Positions 26,487 to 34,832 of a stretch of 64,000 bases of DNA are shown piece by piece (positions within the stretch are counted from its first letter, which is position 1; each line of letters starts with the position of its first letter). Origin of the DNA: CAVQWT01 sp963717705 (GTDB lineage: Bacteria; Pseudomonadota; Gammaproteobacteria; Burkholderiales; Casimicrobiaceae). Under the pieces are notes generated by a model, which did no database searches, was not told where the DNA came from, and saw only the letters and a program-made list of their open reading frames with translations. The translations under genes and the position numbers were made by a program. The stretch covers positions 1-64,000 of the forward strand of contig CAVQWT010000008.1 of assembly GCA_963717705.1 (NCBI GenBank), given 5' to 3'.

Positions 26487-28724
26487 ATGCGACTCATCAG
26501 TCGAAGGGCTCTCGGCGCGGCGTTGGGAGTGCTGCTCGCCGGCACGGCCGGCAACGCTGCGGCGCAGACATTCTCCTGGTCCACGATCACCAACAACGGC
26601 GACCTGATGCCGGGCACGACCGTGCTGTTCAACAGCTACGGGCAGCCGAGCATCAACGAGGCCGGGCTGTTGGTCTTCCAGGGCCGCGGCAAGGGCGTGG
26701 CCGAGCCGCCGCGCGGCATGTACCTGCGGGACGCGGTCACGCTCGGTCCGCTGACCGCGCTGGCGACCAACGGCACGACCGTCCCGGCACCCAACAACAC
26801 GCTCTACAGCGGCGTGCCCGCCGCCTTCATCAGCTTCCCCTCGATCGCGCGCATCGACGGCCTGTCGTCGACCGTCTCGTTCCGGTCGCAGCACCAGCCC
26901 GTCTACACCTACCTGCTCGGCGCCACCGAGACGCGCGTCGGCACCTCGGGCGGCTACACCAACGCGGGCGGGGGCCCGCTGCTGACCGGCGCGAGCCTGC
27001 TCGGGGCCGTCGTCGAGAACACCGCGCTGTCGTTCCCCTGGTACAGCGTGCCCGGCACCCTGCCGGGAACGCGATTCGACCAGTTCCCGGGGACGATCGC
27101 GGTTTCCGACGGCACCATCATCGCGTTCAAGGGCAACTACACCGACCCGGCCGACTCGCTCGGCAAGACCGGCGTCTACTACCGCGACGTCGTCGCGGCT
27201 GGCGGCACCTCGCCGACGTACCTGATCGCGAACTCGGCGTCGACGGTGATCCCGAACCAGCCGCCTGGCGGCGCCGTGAAGTTCGGGTCCACCGCGCCCC
27301 CGAGCACGGCCAACGGGCACATGTACTTCGTCGGCTCGGACATCGAGGAGGCCCCTACGCTGGGCGGCGTCTACATGGCGCAGATGGTCCAGCCGGCGGT
27401 GCTCGAGACGCTGGTCGGCATCGGCTCGCAGGTACCCCGCGAGCCCGCCGGCGCGACGTTCTCCATGTTCGGCGAGGGTCTGTCGGTCTCCACCGACGGC
27501 CGCTACGTGCTGTTCTGGGGAAAGTGGGGCGCCGAGACCTTCAGCAAGACGCTGTACTGTCCCGCTGACGGCAACGCCGACCTGATCGCGTACTGCCTGA
27601 CCCAGTATCCGACCGGCTACGTCGTGCAGATCCCGGTGCACCAGGGGATGTTCGTGCACGACGTCGTCACCGGCGAGACGCGGGCGATGGCGAAGACCCG
27701 CACCGACGGCATCACCGACTTCCTGTACTGGGTGTACTCCGGCGCGCCCCCGGGTGTCGGCGGCGGCGACGAAGGCACCGAGCCGCCGCGCTGGCGCAGC
27801 AGCGCCTTCGGCGCGATCGCGGGCAACGCGACCACCTACCAGGCCGCGCTCAAGGCACGCCGAAACGGCGTCGACGGCATCTACCTCCGGCCCGCGGCCG
27901 GAACGCTGCCGCTCGTGACGGTGGTCGAGATCGCCAGGACGCTCGGACAGTCGATCGACCCCGAAGCCCCGGCGAACTCGATCGTCTCGTCGGCGGGCAT
28001 CGAGCGTGACGGCTTCCGCGGCAACCGGCTGGCGCTGACGGTCGGGATGCTCTATGAAACCACCGAGGAAAGCCTCGGCTGGGCGGGCGTGTACGTCACC
28101 ACGGTTCCGCCGATCACCGCCTGTGCCGGCTTCACCGACGTCGATCCGTCGAGCCCGTTCTGCGCCAACGTGGCGTGGATCAAGAACCGCTCGATCACGC
28201 TCGGCTGCGCGCCGGGGCTGTACTGCCCGACCACCACGGTGAACCGCCTTGCCATGGCGGCGTTCCTCAATCGCTTCGGCACCGCCCTCGGCGCCCCGGC
28301 GCTGACCGGAAGCGCCGCCGGACCGGTCGACCTCGACGGTGCGCCGGCGATCTGCCAGACGACCGACTTCGTGGTCAACGGCTTCCCGCGCCGCGCGTAC
28401 GTCACCGCCAGCGTCTCCGGCACCGCGATTGCGGACACGTCCTTCGAGGCGACGCCTGCGGCGAGTTTCGACGGTGGGGCCACCTGGTCGCCGTTGACGC
28501 TGTACGGAGGCCGCGCAACGGTCCAGGCCGATCAGTGGGCCGCGGTCCGCGCCACCGGCAACGGTGATGTGGACGTCGGCGTGACCGCACGCTTCGGCCT
28601 GCTCGTCAGCCGCGGAGGCCAGCCCGGCGCCACCGACCTGGCCGACAGCCGCTGCACGCTGCGCGCCGTGATCGGCAACCGCAACGGGGACCTGCCGCCG
28701 TTCGACGCGAAGCCCCTCCTCTGA
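26487..28724 (+). CDS. Secreted tandem-repeat protein with C-terminal SLH-like cassette
   Basis: 745 residues from ATG 26487 behind a strong GGAGG. A signal peptide ending NAAAQ precedes ~530 residues of loosely repeated beta motifs of the form PSINEAGLLVFQG…GMYLRD, IAVSDGTIIAFKG…GVYYRD and LSVSTDGRYVLFWG, the kind seen in choice-of-anchor tandem-repeat proteins. The four-Cys SLH-like domain (CAGFTDVDPSSPFC, ITLGCAPGLYC, VNRLAMAAFLNRFG) and the C-terminal module (AICQTTDFVV, FDGGATW, DSRCTLRAVI, NRNGDLPPF) end the protein. It is followed after 41 bp by the small cassette gene at 28766, the third example of this pairing. The frame is intact throughout. Confidence 0.85.
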   Translation: MRLISRRALGAALGVLLAGTAGNAAAQTFSWSTITNNGDLMPGTTVLFNSYGQPSINEAGLLVFQGRGKGVAEPPRGMYLRDAVTLGPLTALATNGTTVPAPNNTLYSGVPAAFISFPSIARIDGLSSTVSFRSQHQPVYTYLLGATETRVGTSGGYTNAGGGPLLTGASLLGAVVENTALSFPWYSVPGTLPGTRFDQFPGTIAVSDGTIIAFKGNYTDPADSLGKTGVYYRDVVAAGGTSPTYLIANSASTVIPNQPPGGAVKFGSTAPPSTANGHMYFVGSDIEEAPTLGGVYMAQMVQPAVLETLVGIGSQVPREPAGATFSMFGEGLSVSTDGRYVLFWGKWGAETFSKTLYCPADGNADLIAYCLTQYPTGYVVQIPVHQGMFVHDVVTGETRAMAKTRTDGITDFLYWVYSGAPPGVGGGDEGTEPPRWRSSAFGAIAGNATTYQAALKARRNGVDGIYLRPAAGTLPLVTVVEIARTLGQSIDPEAPANSIVSSAGIERDGFRGNRLALTVGMLYETTEESLGWAGVYVTTVPPITACAGFTDVDPSSPFCANVAWIKNRSITLGCAPGLYCPTTTVNRLAMAAFLNRFGTALGAPALTGSAAGPVDLDGAPAICQTTDFVVNGFPRRAYVTASVSGTAIADTSFEATPAASFDGGATWSPLTLYGGRATVQADQWAAVRATGNGDVDVGVTARFGLLVSRGGQPGATDLADSRCTLRAVIGNRNGDLPPFDAKPLL

Positions 28725-28765
28725 TGCACAAAGTGAACCGAAACACGATTCTCCAGGAGTCAATC

Positions 28766-29431
28766 ATGCGTACGTTTCGACCCCTTGTAGCAGCCGTCCT
28801 GATCGCCTGCGCAGCACCGTTGGCGCAAGCCCAAGGCGCACCCTGTGCGGGATTCACCGACGTCGACAGCACAAGCCCGTTCTGCCCGAACGTCGAATGG
28901 GTCAAGAACCGGCTGGTGACCCTCGGCTGTGCCACGAATCTCTACTGTCCGGACGCGATGGTCACCCGGCTGTCGATGGCGGCGTTCATGAACAGGCTCG
29001 GCACCGCGCTGACGCCGATACCGCTCAATGCCGAAGGCGCGCCCGGCAGCGTCGACCTCGACCTCACGCCGGTCGTCTGCCAGACCACCGACTACGCAGT
29101 CGCCAACTTCCCGCGCCGCGCCGATGTCGACGTGAGCCTGTCCGGCGCGGCCGGTGTCCCCGTCAACGTCTCGGCAACGCTGGTGAAGAGCCTCGATGCC
29201 GGCGCGACCTGGACGCCGGTGTCGGCGGCGGACGGTCGGACGCTGATGGGCGGCGCGGGCGGCTGGGGCAACGTGACCCAGCTCGGCTCGACCGACCTCG
29301 ACGTCGGCCAGACGGTGCGGCTCGGACTCAAGCTCGACCGCGTGGGTGCCGGCACGACCGACCTCACCGACAGCCGCTGCCAGATCAAGACGATGATCTC
29401 GAGCCGCAACGGCGCGGCGTCGCCGCTCTGA
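28766..29431 (+). CDS. Small secreted SLH-like cassette protein
   Basis: 221 residues from ATG 28766 (AGGAG upstream). A signal peptide (ending LAQAQ) precedes the four-Cys SLH-like domain (CAGFTDVDSTSPFC, VTLGCATNLYC, VTRLSMAAFMNRLG) and the C-terminal module (VVCQTTDYAV, FPRRADVD, LDAGATW, VGQTVRLGLKL, TDSRCQIK, SRNGAASPL). It is intact and clearly paralogous to 13504..14157 and 4268..4943. It follows the tandem-repeat gene by 41 bp and is followed by a strong hairpin, so it is probably the end of a two-gene operon. Role unknown; a partner or anchor for the large protein is inference. Confidence 0.87.
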   Translation: MRTFRPLVAAVLIACAAPLAQAQGAPCAGFTDVDSTSPFCPNVEWVKNRLVTLGCATNLYCPDAMVTRLSMAAFMNRLGTALTPIPLNAEGAPGSVDLDLTPVVCQTTDYAVANFPRRADVDVSLSGAAGVPVNVSATLVKSLDAGATWTPVSAADGRTLMGGAGGWGNVTQLGSTDLDVGQTVRLGLKLDRVGAGTTDLTDSRCQIKTMISSRNGAASPL

Positions 29432-29439
29432 CGCCCCGG

Positions 29440-29483
29440 GGCGGTCACGCCGACATTCTCGTCCTGGGGGAGGCGTGACCGCC
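29440..29483 (+). terminator. 12-bp perfect hairpin after the two-gene operon
   Basis: GGCGGTCACGCC (29440-29451) pairs perfectly with GGCGTGACCGCC (29472-29483) across a 20-base loop, nine bases after the stop codon. There is no T-run, so it may stop or protect the transcript rather than act as a classical intrinsic terminator. Confidence 0.6.
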
Positions 29484-29606
29484 TGCATCGCAGCATCCGG
29501 CCGGTGCCCGCAATCCGCGGCGCACCGGCCGATAGCCTGAAGGAGCCCCGCACCAGGAGCGACGCAAACAGCGAACCCGCAGGCTACTCAATTTGGGGAG
29601 GACTTC

Positions 29607-32036
29607 ATGTTCAGGTTCCAACGCTCGATCGTCCCGCTGGCCGTCACCGCTGCCCTGCTCGCAATGGCAGGCGCTGCCGCCGCCGATACGAAGCCTGGTC
29701 TGATCGTCGATCAGGCCACACCGATCAACATCTCCGGCCTGCCTGCCCAGCTGAGCGACAAGCCCAAGCTGGCCCGCATGCCCGACGGCGCGCTCATCGC
29801 CGTGTACGCCGAGGGCGTGGATGCGCCTGGCGGATACAAGGTGTTCGACGTCAAGGAGCGCGTCCTGCGCAATCCGCAGGACGTCTTTGCCGCCTACTCG
29901 GTCGACGATGGCGCGACCTGGAGCACCCCGACGAACATCTCCGGCACCGCGCAGCTCACCTCCGCGTCGGGACGGGTGGACGTCAACGGCGACGGCATCG
30001 TGACGGAGAACGAGGTCATCCCCTGGTACGGCGACAACAACAAGCCCAACATCGTGATCTTTGGCGACTTCGTCTACGTGTCCTGGGTCGGCAAGTACTG
30101 CGACCCGTTTCAGCAACGCACCGTGACCTACAACGAACTCGGCGGCGTCACCGTCCCGTTCAGCTGCGTCTATGCCGGCATGATCCGGTGGAGCAAGGAC
30201 AGCAGGTCAATGAGCGTCCTGACCTCCCGGCCGATCACGAACGGCAATCGCGACGCGATCAACGACGTCAGCGCGGTGAACGGCAACGCCTTAGTGCTGG
30301 TGTGGCAGGAGGACCCGAAGGGCCTGCAGCTCGGCAACGCCGACGGGCCCGGGGACGGCGCCAGCGGTTCGAAAGTGAACAAGGGCACCGATCTCTGGAT
30401 GACCTGGGAGCGTCATCCTCAATTCAGCCCGATCCTGCGCGACAACAAGCAGCGCGTCACCAACAACTTCTCGCGGTTCGACACCGACGGCGACGAATCG
30501 GGCGGCGCCGGGGCCTCGCGCCCCGTCGTCAGCATGATCGGCTCGACGGTGGTGCTGATGTACGAGGAGACCAAGGGCCTCGAGGGCTTCGAGGAAGGCA
30601 AGTACGTCCGCTATCACACCTTCGACTACGACAAGCTGGGAACCGGCCAGTCCGGAGACGACGTGACCAAAGGCGTCGGGTGCATCCTCAGCGACCCGCT
30701 GCGTAACGCCCGCAGGCCGCGGATGCTAACCCAGGGGGCCAGTGCCGGCGACACGCGGATCATGTTCCTCTACAAGCAGGGCGAAGGCGATGCAGGGGCG
30801 CCGTCGGACATCATGATGCGCCGGGCCGTGGGCGGCGTGACCCCCGACAAGGTCCGGCCGCCGCTGCCTGCGAACTGTGCGGTGGAACCCGAAATCAGCA
30901 CCATCATCGGCATCAGCGCCCAATACACGCTGAACCCCGCGTTCAACCTGTCGAGCGTGCTGGGCGACCGGGCGGAAAGCGAGGCAAACCCGATCGAGGA
31001 TGCGCAAGCGCACCGCGGCGTGCTGCGCGGTAACGACGTGGTCGTCGGCTACAGCTACACTCCCGATCAGGCGAAGGCGCGCTTCGCTGCGCAGGAGAAC
31101 TACAACTTCTACATCCGCCGGTCGGCCGACGGCGGGCAGACGTTCTCGGCGGCCGTCAATGTCTCGAACGTGCCGGTGGCCTCCGGCCTGTCGGTCCGCG
31201 AGCCGCGGATCGTTGGCACTCCGGGCAACGGCCCGCGCTGCGCGCAGATTCCGGCGGACTGCCAGAACAAGGACGCGATCTACATCGCCTACGGGACAGT
31301 GACCAACGTGTACGAGCAGCTGGGCGGCTCGGTGGATGTCGACCTCTTCGCACGCTACTCCGGCGACTTCGGCAAGACATTCACCGACACAATCGCCTTC
31401 TCCGCAGGCAATGCCCTCGCCGGCGACGAAGACCATTCCGAGGACGCCGAGGCGCAGCTGCGCCTCTCGCCCGACGGCAGCCGCATGTACGTGGTGTGGG
31501 GAACGTCCGGTGCGACCAGCGACGCGCTGTTCCGCAGCACGCACCTGGGGCCGGTCGAGACCAACGCCAACACGGTGGTCGAGTACTACAACAAGTCGCT
31601 CAACCACTACTTCGTCACCGCGTTCCCGGAGGAAGCGGCGATGCTCGACGCCGGGCTGGTGGTCAAGGGCTGGACGCGGACCGGACAGTCGTTCAAGGGC
31701 TATACGCACGACGCGCCCGCCGACGCCAAGGCGGTCTGCCGCTTCTTCGGCAAGCCTCCGACCGGCCCGAACTCGCACTTCTACACGGCCGATGCGGCCG
31801 AGTGCGCGGGACTGAAGGCCAACCCGGTGTGGACGTTCGAGGGCAACGCGTTCAGCATCCGCGTCCCGTCCAACGGCCAGTGCACGTCGCCGCTGCTTCC
31901 GGTCTACCGGCTCTACAACAATCCGGCGGTGATGACCGCCGTCAACCACCGCTTCACCTCCGACATCGTCACCTACAACGCGATGGTCAGGAGCGGCTGG
32001 ACCGGCGAAGGGGTCGTCATGTGTGCGCCGCAGTGA
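29607..32036 (+). CDS. Secreted sialidase-like (choice-of-anchor O type) protein with DUF5648 C-terminus
   Basis: 809 residues from ATG 29607 (GGGGAGGAC upstream), signal peptide ending GAAAAD. The N-terminal ~620 residues contain Asp-box-like motifs of beta-propeller sialidases (SVDDGATWSTP, RSADGGQTFSA, YSGDFGKTFTD), but no complete sialidase active site is evident. The last ~150 residues are two halves of a DUF5648-type domain: VVEYYNKSLNHYFVTAFPEE with GWTRTGQSF, CRFFG, HFYTADAAEC, then VYRLYNNPA, NHRFTSD and GWTGEGVVMC. Such proteins are exported and thought to sit on the cell surface. It has no SLH-like domain. It is separated from both neighbours and is probably its own transcript. Confidence 0.82.
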   Translation: MFRFQRSIVPLAVTAALLAMAGAAAADTKPGLIVDQATPINISGLPAQLSDKPKLARMPDGALIAVYAEGVDAPGGYKVFDVKERVLRNPQDVFAAYSVDDGATWSTPTNISGTAQLTSASGRVDVNGDGIVTENEVIPWYGDNNKPNIVIFGDFVYVSWVGKYCDPFQQRTVTYNELGGVTVPFSCVYAGMIRWSKDSRSMSVLTSRPITNGNRDAINDVSAVNGNALVLVWQEDPKGLQLGNADGPGDGASGSKVNKGTDLWMTWERHPQFSPILRDNKQRVTNNFSRFDTDGDESGGAGASRPVVSMIGSTVVLMYEETKGLEGFEEGKYVRYHTFDYDKLGTGQSGDDVTKGVGCILSDPLRNARRPRMLTQGASAGDTRIMFLYKQGEGDAGAPSDIMMRRAVGGVTPDKVRPPLPANCAVEPEISTIIGISAQYTLNPAFNLSSVLGDRAESEANPIEDAQAHRGVLRGNDVVVGYSYTPDQAKARFAAQENYNFYIRRSADGGQTFSAAVNVSNVPVASGLSVREPRIVGTPGNGPRCAQIPADCQNKDAIYIAYGTVTNVYEQLGGSVDVDLFARYSGDFGKTFTDTIAFSAGNALAGDEDHSEDAEAQLRLSPDGSRMYVVWGTSGATSDALFRSTHLGPVETNANTVVEYYNKSLNHYFVTAFPEEAAMLDAGLVVKGWTRTGQSFKGYTHDAPADAKAVCRFFGKPPTGPNSHFYTADAAECAGLKANPVWTFEGNAFSIRVPSNGQCTSPLLPVYRLYNNPAVMTAVNHRFTSDIVTYNAMVRSGWTGEGVVMCAPQ

Positions 32037-32184
32037 CGTCTGCGCTCGGGGATGGGTCGCCGGAGCGGCCCGTCCCCGCCGCGCTGGGTGCCGCGCTCGG
32101 CGCTCGCGCGGCGGGCGTCCGGCAACCCGGGCGGCCCGCCGCACCGACGGCCGCCGGGGCCGATGCCGGAAAACTGCCGGAAAT

Positions 32185-32246
32185 GTGACGCAGATCAAAC
32201 CGTGCGGCAATCCGCCGCTTGCCGCAGCGCTGCTGCGGCGTAGCAT
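32185..32246 (+). promoter_or_regulatory. FNR/ANR-like box and -10 upstream of the nfn-kor operon
   Basis: GTGACGCAGATCAA (32185-32198) matches the FNR site TTGAT-N4-ATCAA in eight of ten half-site bases. A -10-like TAGCAT at 32241-32246 would put the box at -61.5, a usual class I activator position. The left half is weak, so this is a candidate only. The start codon is 86 bp further on. Confidence 0.4.
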
Positions 32247-32331
32247 CGACAAACCACGGTAGCCGCCCGGCTGCAGAGCCGGGTCGCCGCGTGGCCGACG
32301 AACAAAATTTGCGCAACCGAGGCTGGCGGAC

Positions 32332-33207
32332 ATGTCGAATTTCGAGATTGTTGGGCGCGAGGATTACTCCGACGTCACGTACCTGCTGGAAATCCGCCAT
32401 CCGGTGATGGCGAAGGCCGCCAAGGCCGGCCAGTTCGTCATCGTGATGGAGCACGAGCACGGCGAGCGCATCCCGCTGACGCTCGCCGACTTCGACCCGG
32501 AGGCCGGCACCATCACGCTGGTGATCCAGGCGGTCGGCAAGACGACGCGGGAGATGCAGCAGAACTGCCGCGTCGGCACCAAGCTGTTCGCGGTGGTCGG
32601 GCCGATGGGGATCCCCAGCCACATCGGCAGCCCGAAGAAGGTGCTGTGCGTCGGCGGCGGACTCGGCGTGGCGCCGGTGTATCCGCAGGCCCGCGCCTAC
32701 GCCCGCAACGGCGCCTACGTCATCGGCGTCGTCGGCTTCCGCAACAAGGGCGTGATGTTCTGGGAGGACAAGTTCCGCGCGGTCTGCGACGAGCTGATCG
32801 TCTGCACCGACGACGGCTCGGCCGGCATCAAGGGCCTCGTCACCAAGGGCATGGAGCAGGCGCTCGCCGCGCATCCGGACATCGACGAGGCGATCGCCAT
32901 CGGCCCGCCGATCATGATGAAGGCCTGCGCCGAGGTGACCCGGCCCCGGCACATCAAGACGCTGGTGAGCCTCAACCCGGTGATGGTCGACGGCACCGGC
33001 ATGTGCGGCGGCTGCCGCGTGAAGATTGGCGAGGGCATCAAGTTCGCGTGCGTCGACGGCCCCGACTTCGATGCCCACGAGGTCGACTTCGACGACCTGA
33101 TGGCGCGTCTCGGCCGGTATCGCCCGACCGAACAGGAAGCGCTGAAGAAGTGGGAGGAAAGCTGCCGGATGGGCGGCACGCCGGCCGGCTCCGACGAACG
33201 GTACTGA
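32332..33207 (+). CDS. NfnA/SudB-like FAD and 2Fe-2S subunit
   Basis: 291 residues of the ferredoxin-NADP reductase-like family that includes NfnA (NADH-dependent ferredoxin:NADP oxidoreductase, small subunit) and SudB. The FAD domain is at the N-terminus (RIPLTLADFD, TREMQQN), followed by the NAD-binding part (VLCVGGGLGVAPVYPQ, AIAIGPPIMM). The C-terminal 2Fe-2S site is GMCGGCRV…FACVDGPDFD. The next gene encodes the matching large subunit, so the two likely form one flavoenzyme that moves electrons between NAD(P)H and ferredoxin. With korAB downstream it would collect electrons from 2-oxoacid oxidation or supply them for the reverse reaction. True bifurcation cannot be read from sequence. 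Confidence 0.85.
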   Translation: MSNFEIVGREDYSDVTYLLEIRHPVMAKAAKAGQFVIVMEHEHGERIPLTLADFDPEAGTITLVIQAVGKTTREMQQNCRVGTKLFAVVGPMGIPSHIGSPKKVLCVGGGLGVAPVYPQARAYARNGAYVIGVVGFRNKGVMFWEDKFRAVCDELIVCTDDGSAGIKGLVTKGMEQALAAHPDIDEAIAIGPPIMMKACAEVTRPRHIKTLVSLNPVMVDGTGMCGGCRVKIGEGIKFACVDGPDFDAHEVDFDDLMARLGRYRPTEQEALKKWEESCRMGGTPAGSDERY

Positions 33208-33253
33208 CCCGACCGACCCTCCTCCCGCACCCGCAGACGACGCGAGCACAGCC

Positions 33254-34756
33254 ATGGCCAAGAAGAAGACCATCCGGACGATTCCGCAGGAGCGGACGCC
33301 GATGCCCGAGCAGGATCCCAAGGAACGCGCGCGCAACTTCAAGGAGGTCGCCTGCGGCTACACGCTGGAGAACGCGCTGCGCGAGGCCGAGCGCTGCCTG
33401 CAGTGCGCCGACGAGCCCTGCGTGCGCGGCTGCCCCGTAGGCATCGACATCCCGGCGTTCATCCAGAAGATCTCGGAAAAGCACTACCACGGCGCGTACG
33501 ACGTCATCACCGACACCAACCTGCTGCCGGCGGTCTGCGGCCGGGTGTGCCCGCAGGAGAACCAGTGCGAGGGCGTGTGCACCGTCGGCGACACGCTGGA
33601 GCCCGTCGCCATCGGCCGGCTGGAGCGCTTCGTGGGCGACATGGCGGTGCGCGAGGGCTGGGTGAACCTGCCCTACATCGAGAAGAGCGGCTTCAGGGTC
33701 GGCATCGTCGGCTCGGGCCCGGCAGGGATGGCCTGCGCGGCCGACATGGCCAAGGCCGGCTGCGAGGTCGTCGTCTACGAGGCGTTCCACGAGCCCGGCG
33801 GCGTGCTCAAGTACGGCATCCCCGACTTCCGCCTGCCCAACGCGGTCATCGACGTCGAGATCGACAAGCTGCGGCAGCTCGGCGTCAGGTTCGAGTGCAA
33901 CACGCTGGTCGGGCGCCTGTTCACCATCGAGCAGATGATCACCGACATGGGATTCCACGCGGTGTTCCTGGGCACCGGCGCCGGGTACCCGAGCTTCATG
34001 GGCATCCCGGGCGAATCGCTGAACGGCGTGCTGTCGGCGAACGAGCTCCTGACCCGCTGCAACCTGATGCGGGGGCGCGACTTCCCCAACTACGACACCC
34101 CGATGCAGCCGGGCAAGCGCGTCGCGGTGATCGGCGCGGGCAACACCGCGATGGACGCGCTGCGCGTGTCGCTGCGGCTCGGCGCCGAGAAGGTCTACTG
34201 CGTCTACCGCCGCGGCAAGGCCGAGGCCCCGGCGCGGGCCGAGGAGATCCACCATGCCGGCGAGGAAGGCGTGGAGTTCCACTGGCTGACCAGCCCCGTC
34301 GAGGTGCTGGGCGACGACCAGAAGCGCGTGCGCGGCATGCGCTGCCAGAAGATGGAACTGGGCGAGCCCGACGCCTCGGGCCGCCGCCGCCCGGTGCCCG
34401 TGGCCGGCAGCGAGTTCGAGTTCGAGTGCGACAGCGTCGTCTACGCCATCGGCACCAACGCGAACCCCATCCTCGGCCAGACCGCGAAGCTCAAGCTCAA
34501 CAAGCGCGGCTACATCGAGACCGACGACAATCTGGCGACGTCGATCGCCGGCGTCTATGCCGGCGGCGACATCGTGACCGGCGCGGCGACGGTGATCGAG
34601 GCGATGGGCGCCGGCCGCAAGGCCGCGCGCGCGATGAAGGCGTGGCTCGGACTGCGCGACACCGACGTGGTGTACGCCCCGGAAACCCCGCATGCGGGCC
34701 GGCGCTTCGGCTTCGCGACCGGACAGCACGGCTACGCGCGGGTGCGCGTGGCCTGA
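33254..34756 (+). CDS. NfnB/GltD-like NADPH oxidoreductase with 4Fe-4S clusters
   Basis: 500 residues. The N-terminal Fe-S domain has ERCLQCADEPCVRGCPVGIDIP and VCGRVCPQENQCEGVC, enough for two 4Fe-4S clusters. Two dinucleotide-binding folds follow, GIVGSGPAGMACAADMA with ADP-site YEAFHEPGGVLKYGIP, and VAVIGAGNTAMDALR with VYCVYRR; the end is AGGDIVTGAATVIEAMG. This is the architecture of NfnB, SudA and the glutamate synthase small subunit. Since the small NfnA-like subunit precedes it by 46 bp and ferredoxin-linked genes follow, NfnB-type is preferred. A stand-alone glutamate synthase-like role is the alternative. The gene is third-party to no glutamate synthase large subunit in the window. 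Confidence 0.85.
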   Translation: MAKKKTIRTIPQERTPMPEQDPKERARNFKEVACGYTLENALREAERCLQCADEPCVRGCPVGIDIPAFIQKISEKHYHGAYDVITDTNLLPAVCGRVCPQENQCEGVCTVGDTLEPVAIGRLERFVGDMAVREGWVNLPYIEKSGFRVGIVGSGPAGMACAADMAKAGCEVVVYEAFHEPGGVLKYGIPDFRLPNAVIDVEIDKLRQLGVRFECNTLVGRLFTIEQMITDMGFHAVFLGTGAGYPSFMGIPGESLNGVLSANELLTRCNLMRGRDFPNYDTPMQPGKRVAVIGAGNTAMDALRVSLRLGAEKVYCVYRRGKAEAPARAEEIHHAGEEGVEFHWLTSPVEVLGDDQKRVRGMRCQKMELGEPDASGRRRPVPVAGSEFEFECDSVVYAIGTNANPILGQTAKLKLNKRGYIETDDNLATSIAGVYAGGDIVTGAATVIEAMGAGRKAARAMKAWLGLRDTDVVYAPETPHAGRRFGFATGQHGYARVRVA

Positions 34757-34832
34757 CGATCAAACGAGCGGCGGCAGCGGGAGCGCGGCTCCCGCCACGC
34801 CGAAGGACTATCCGCAGGAAGCTGGAGCAACC

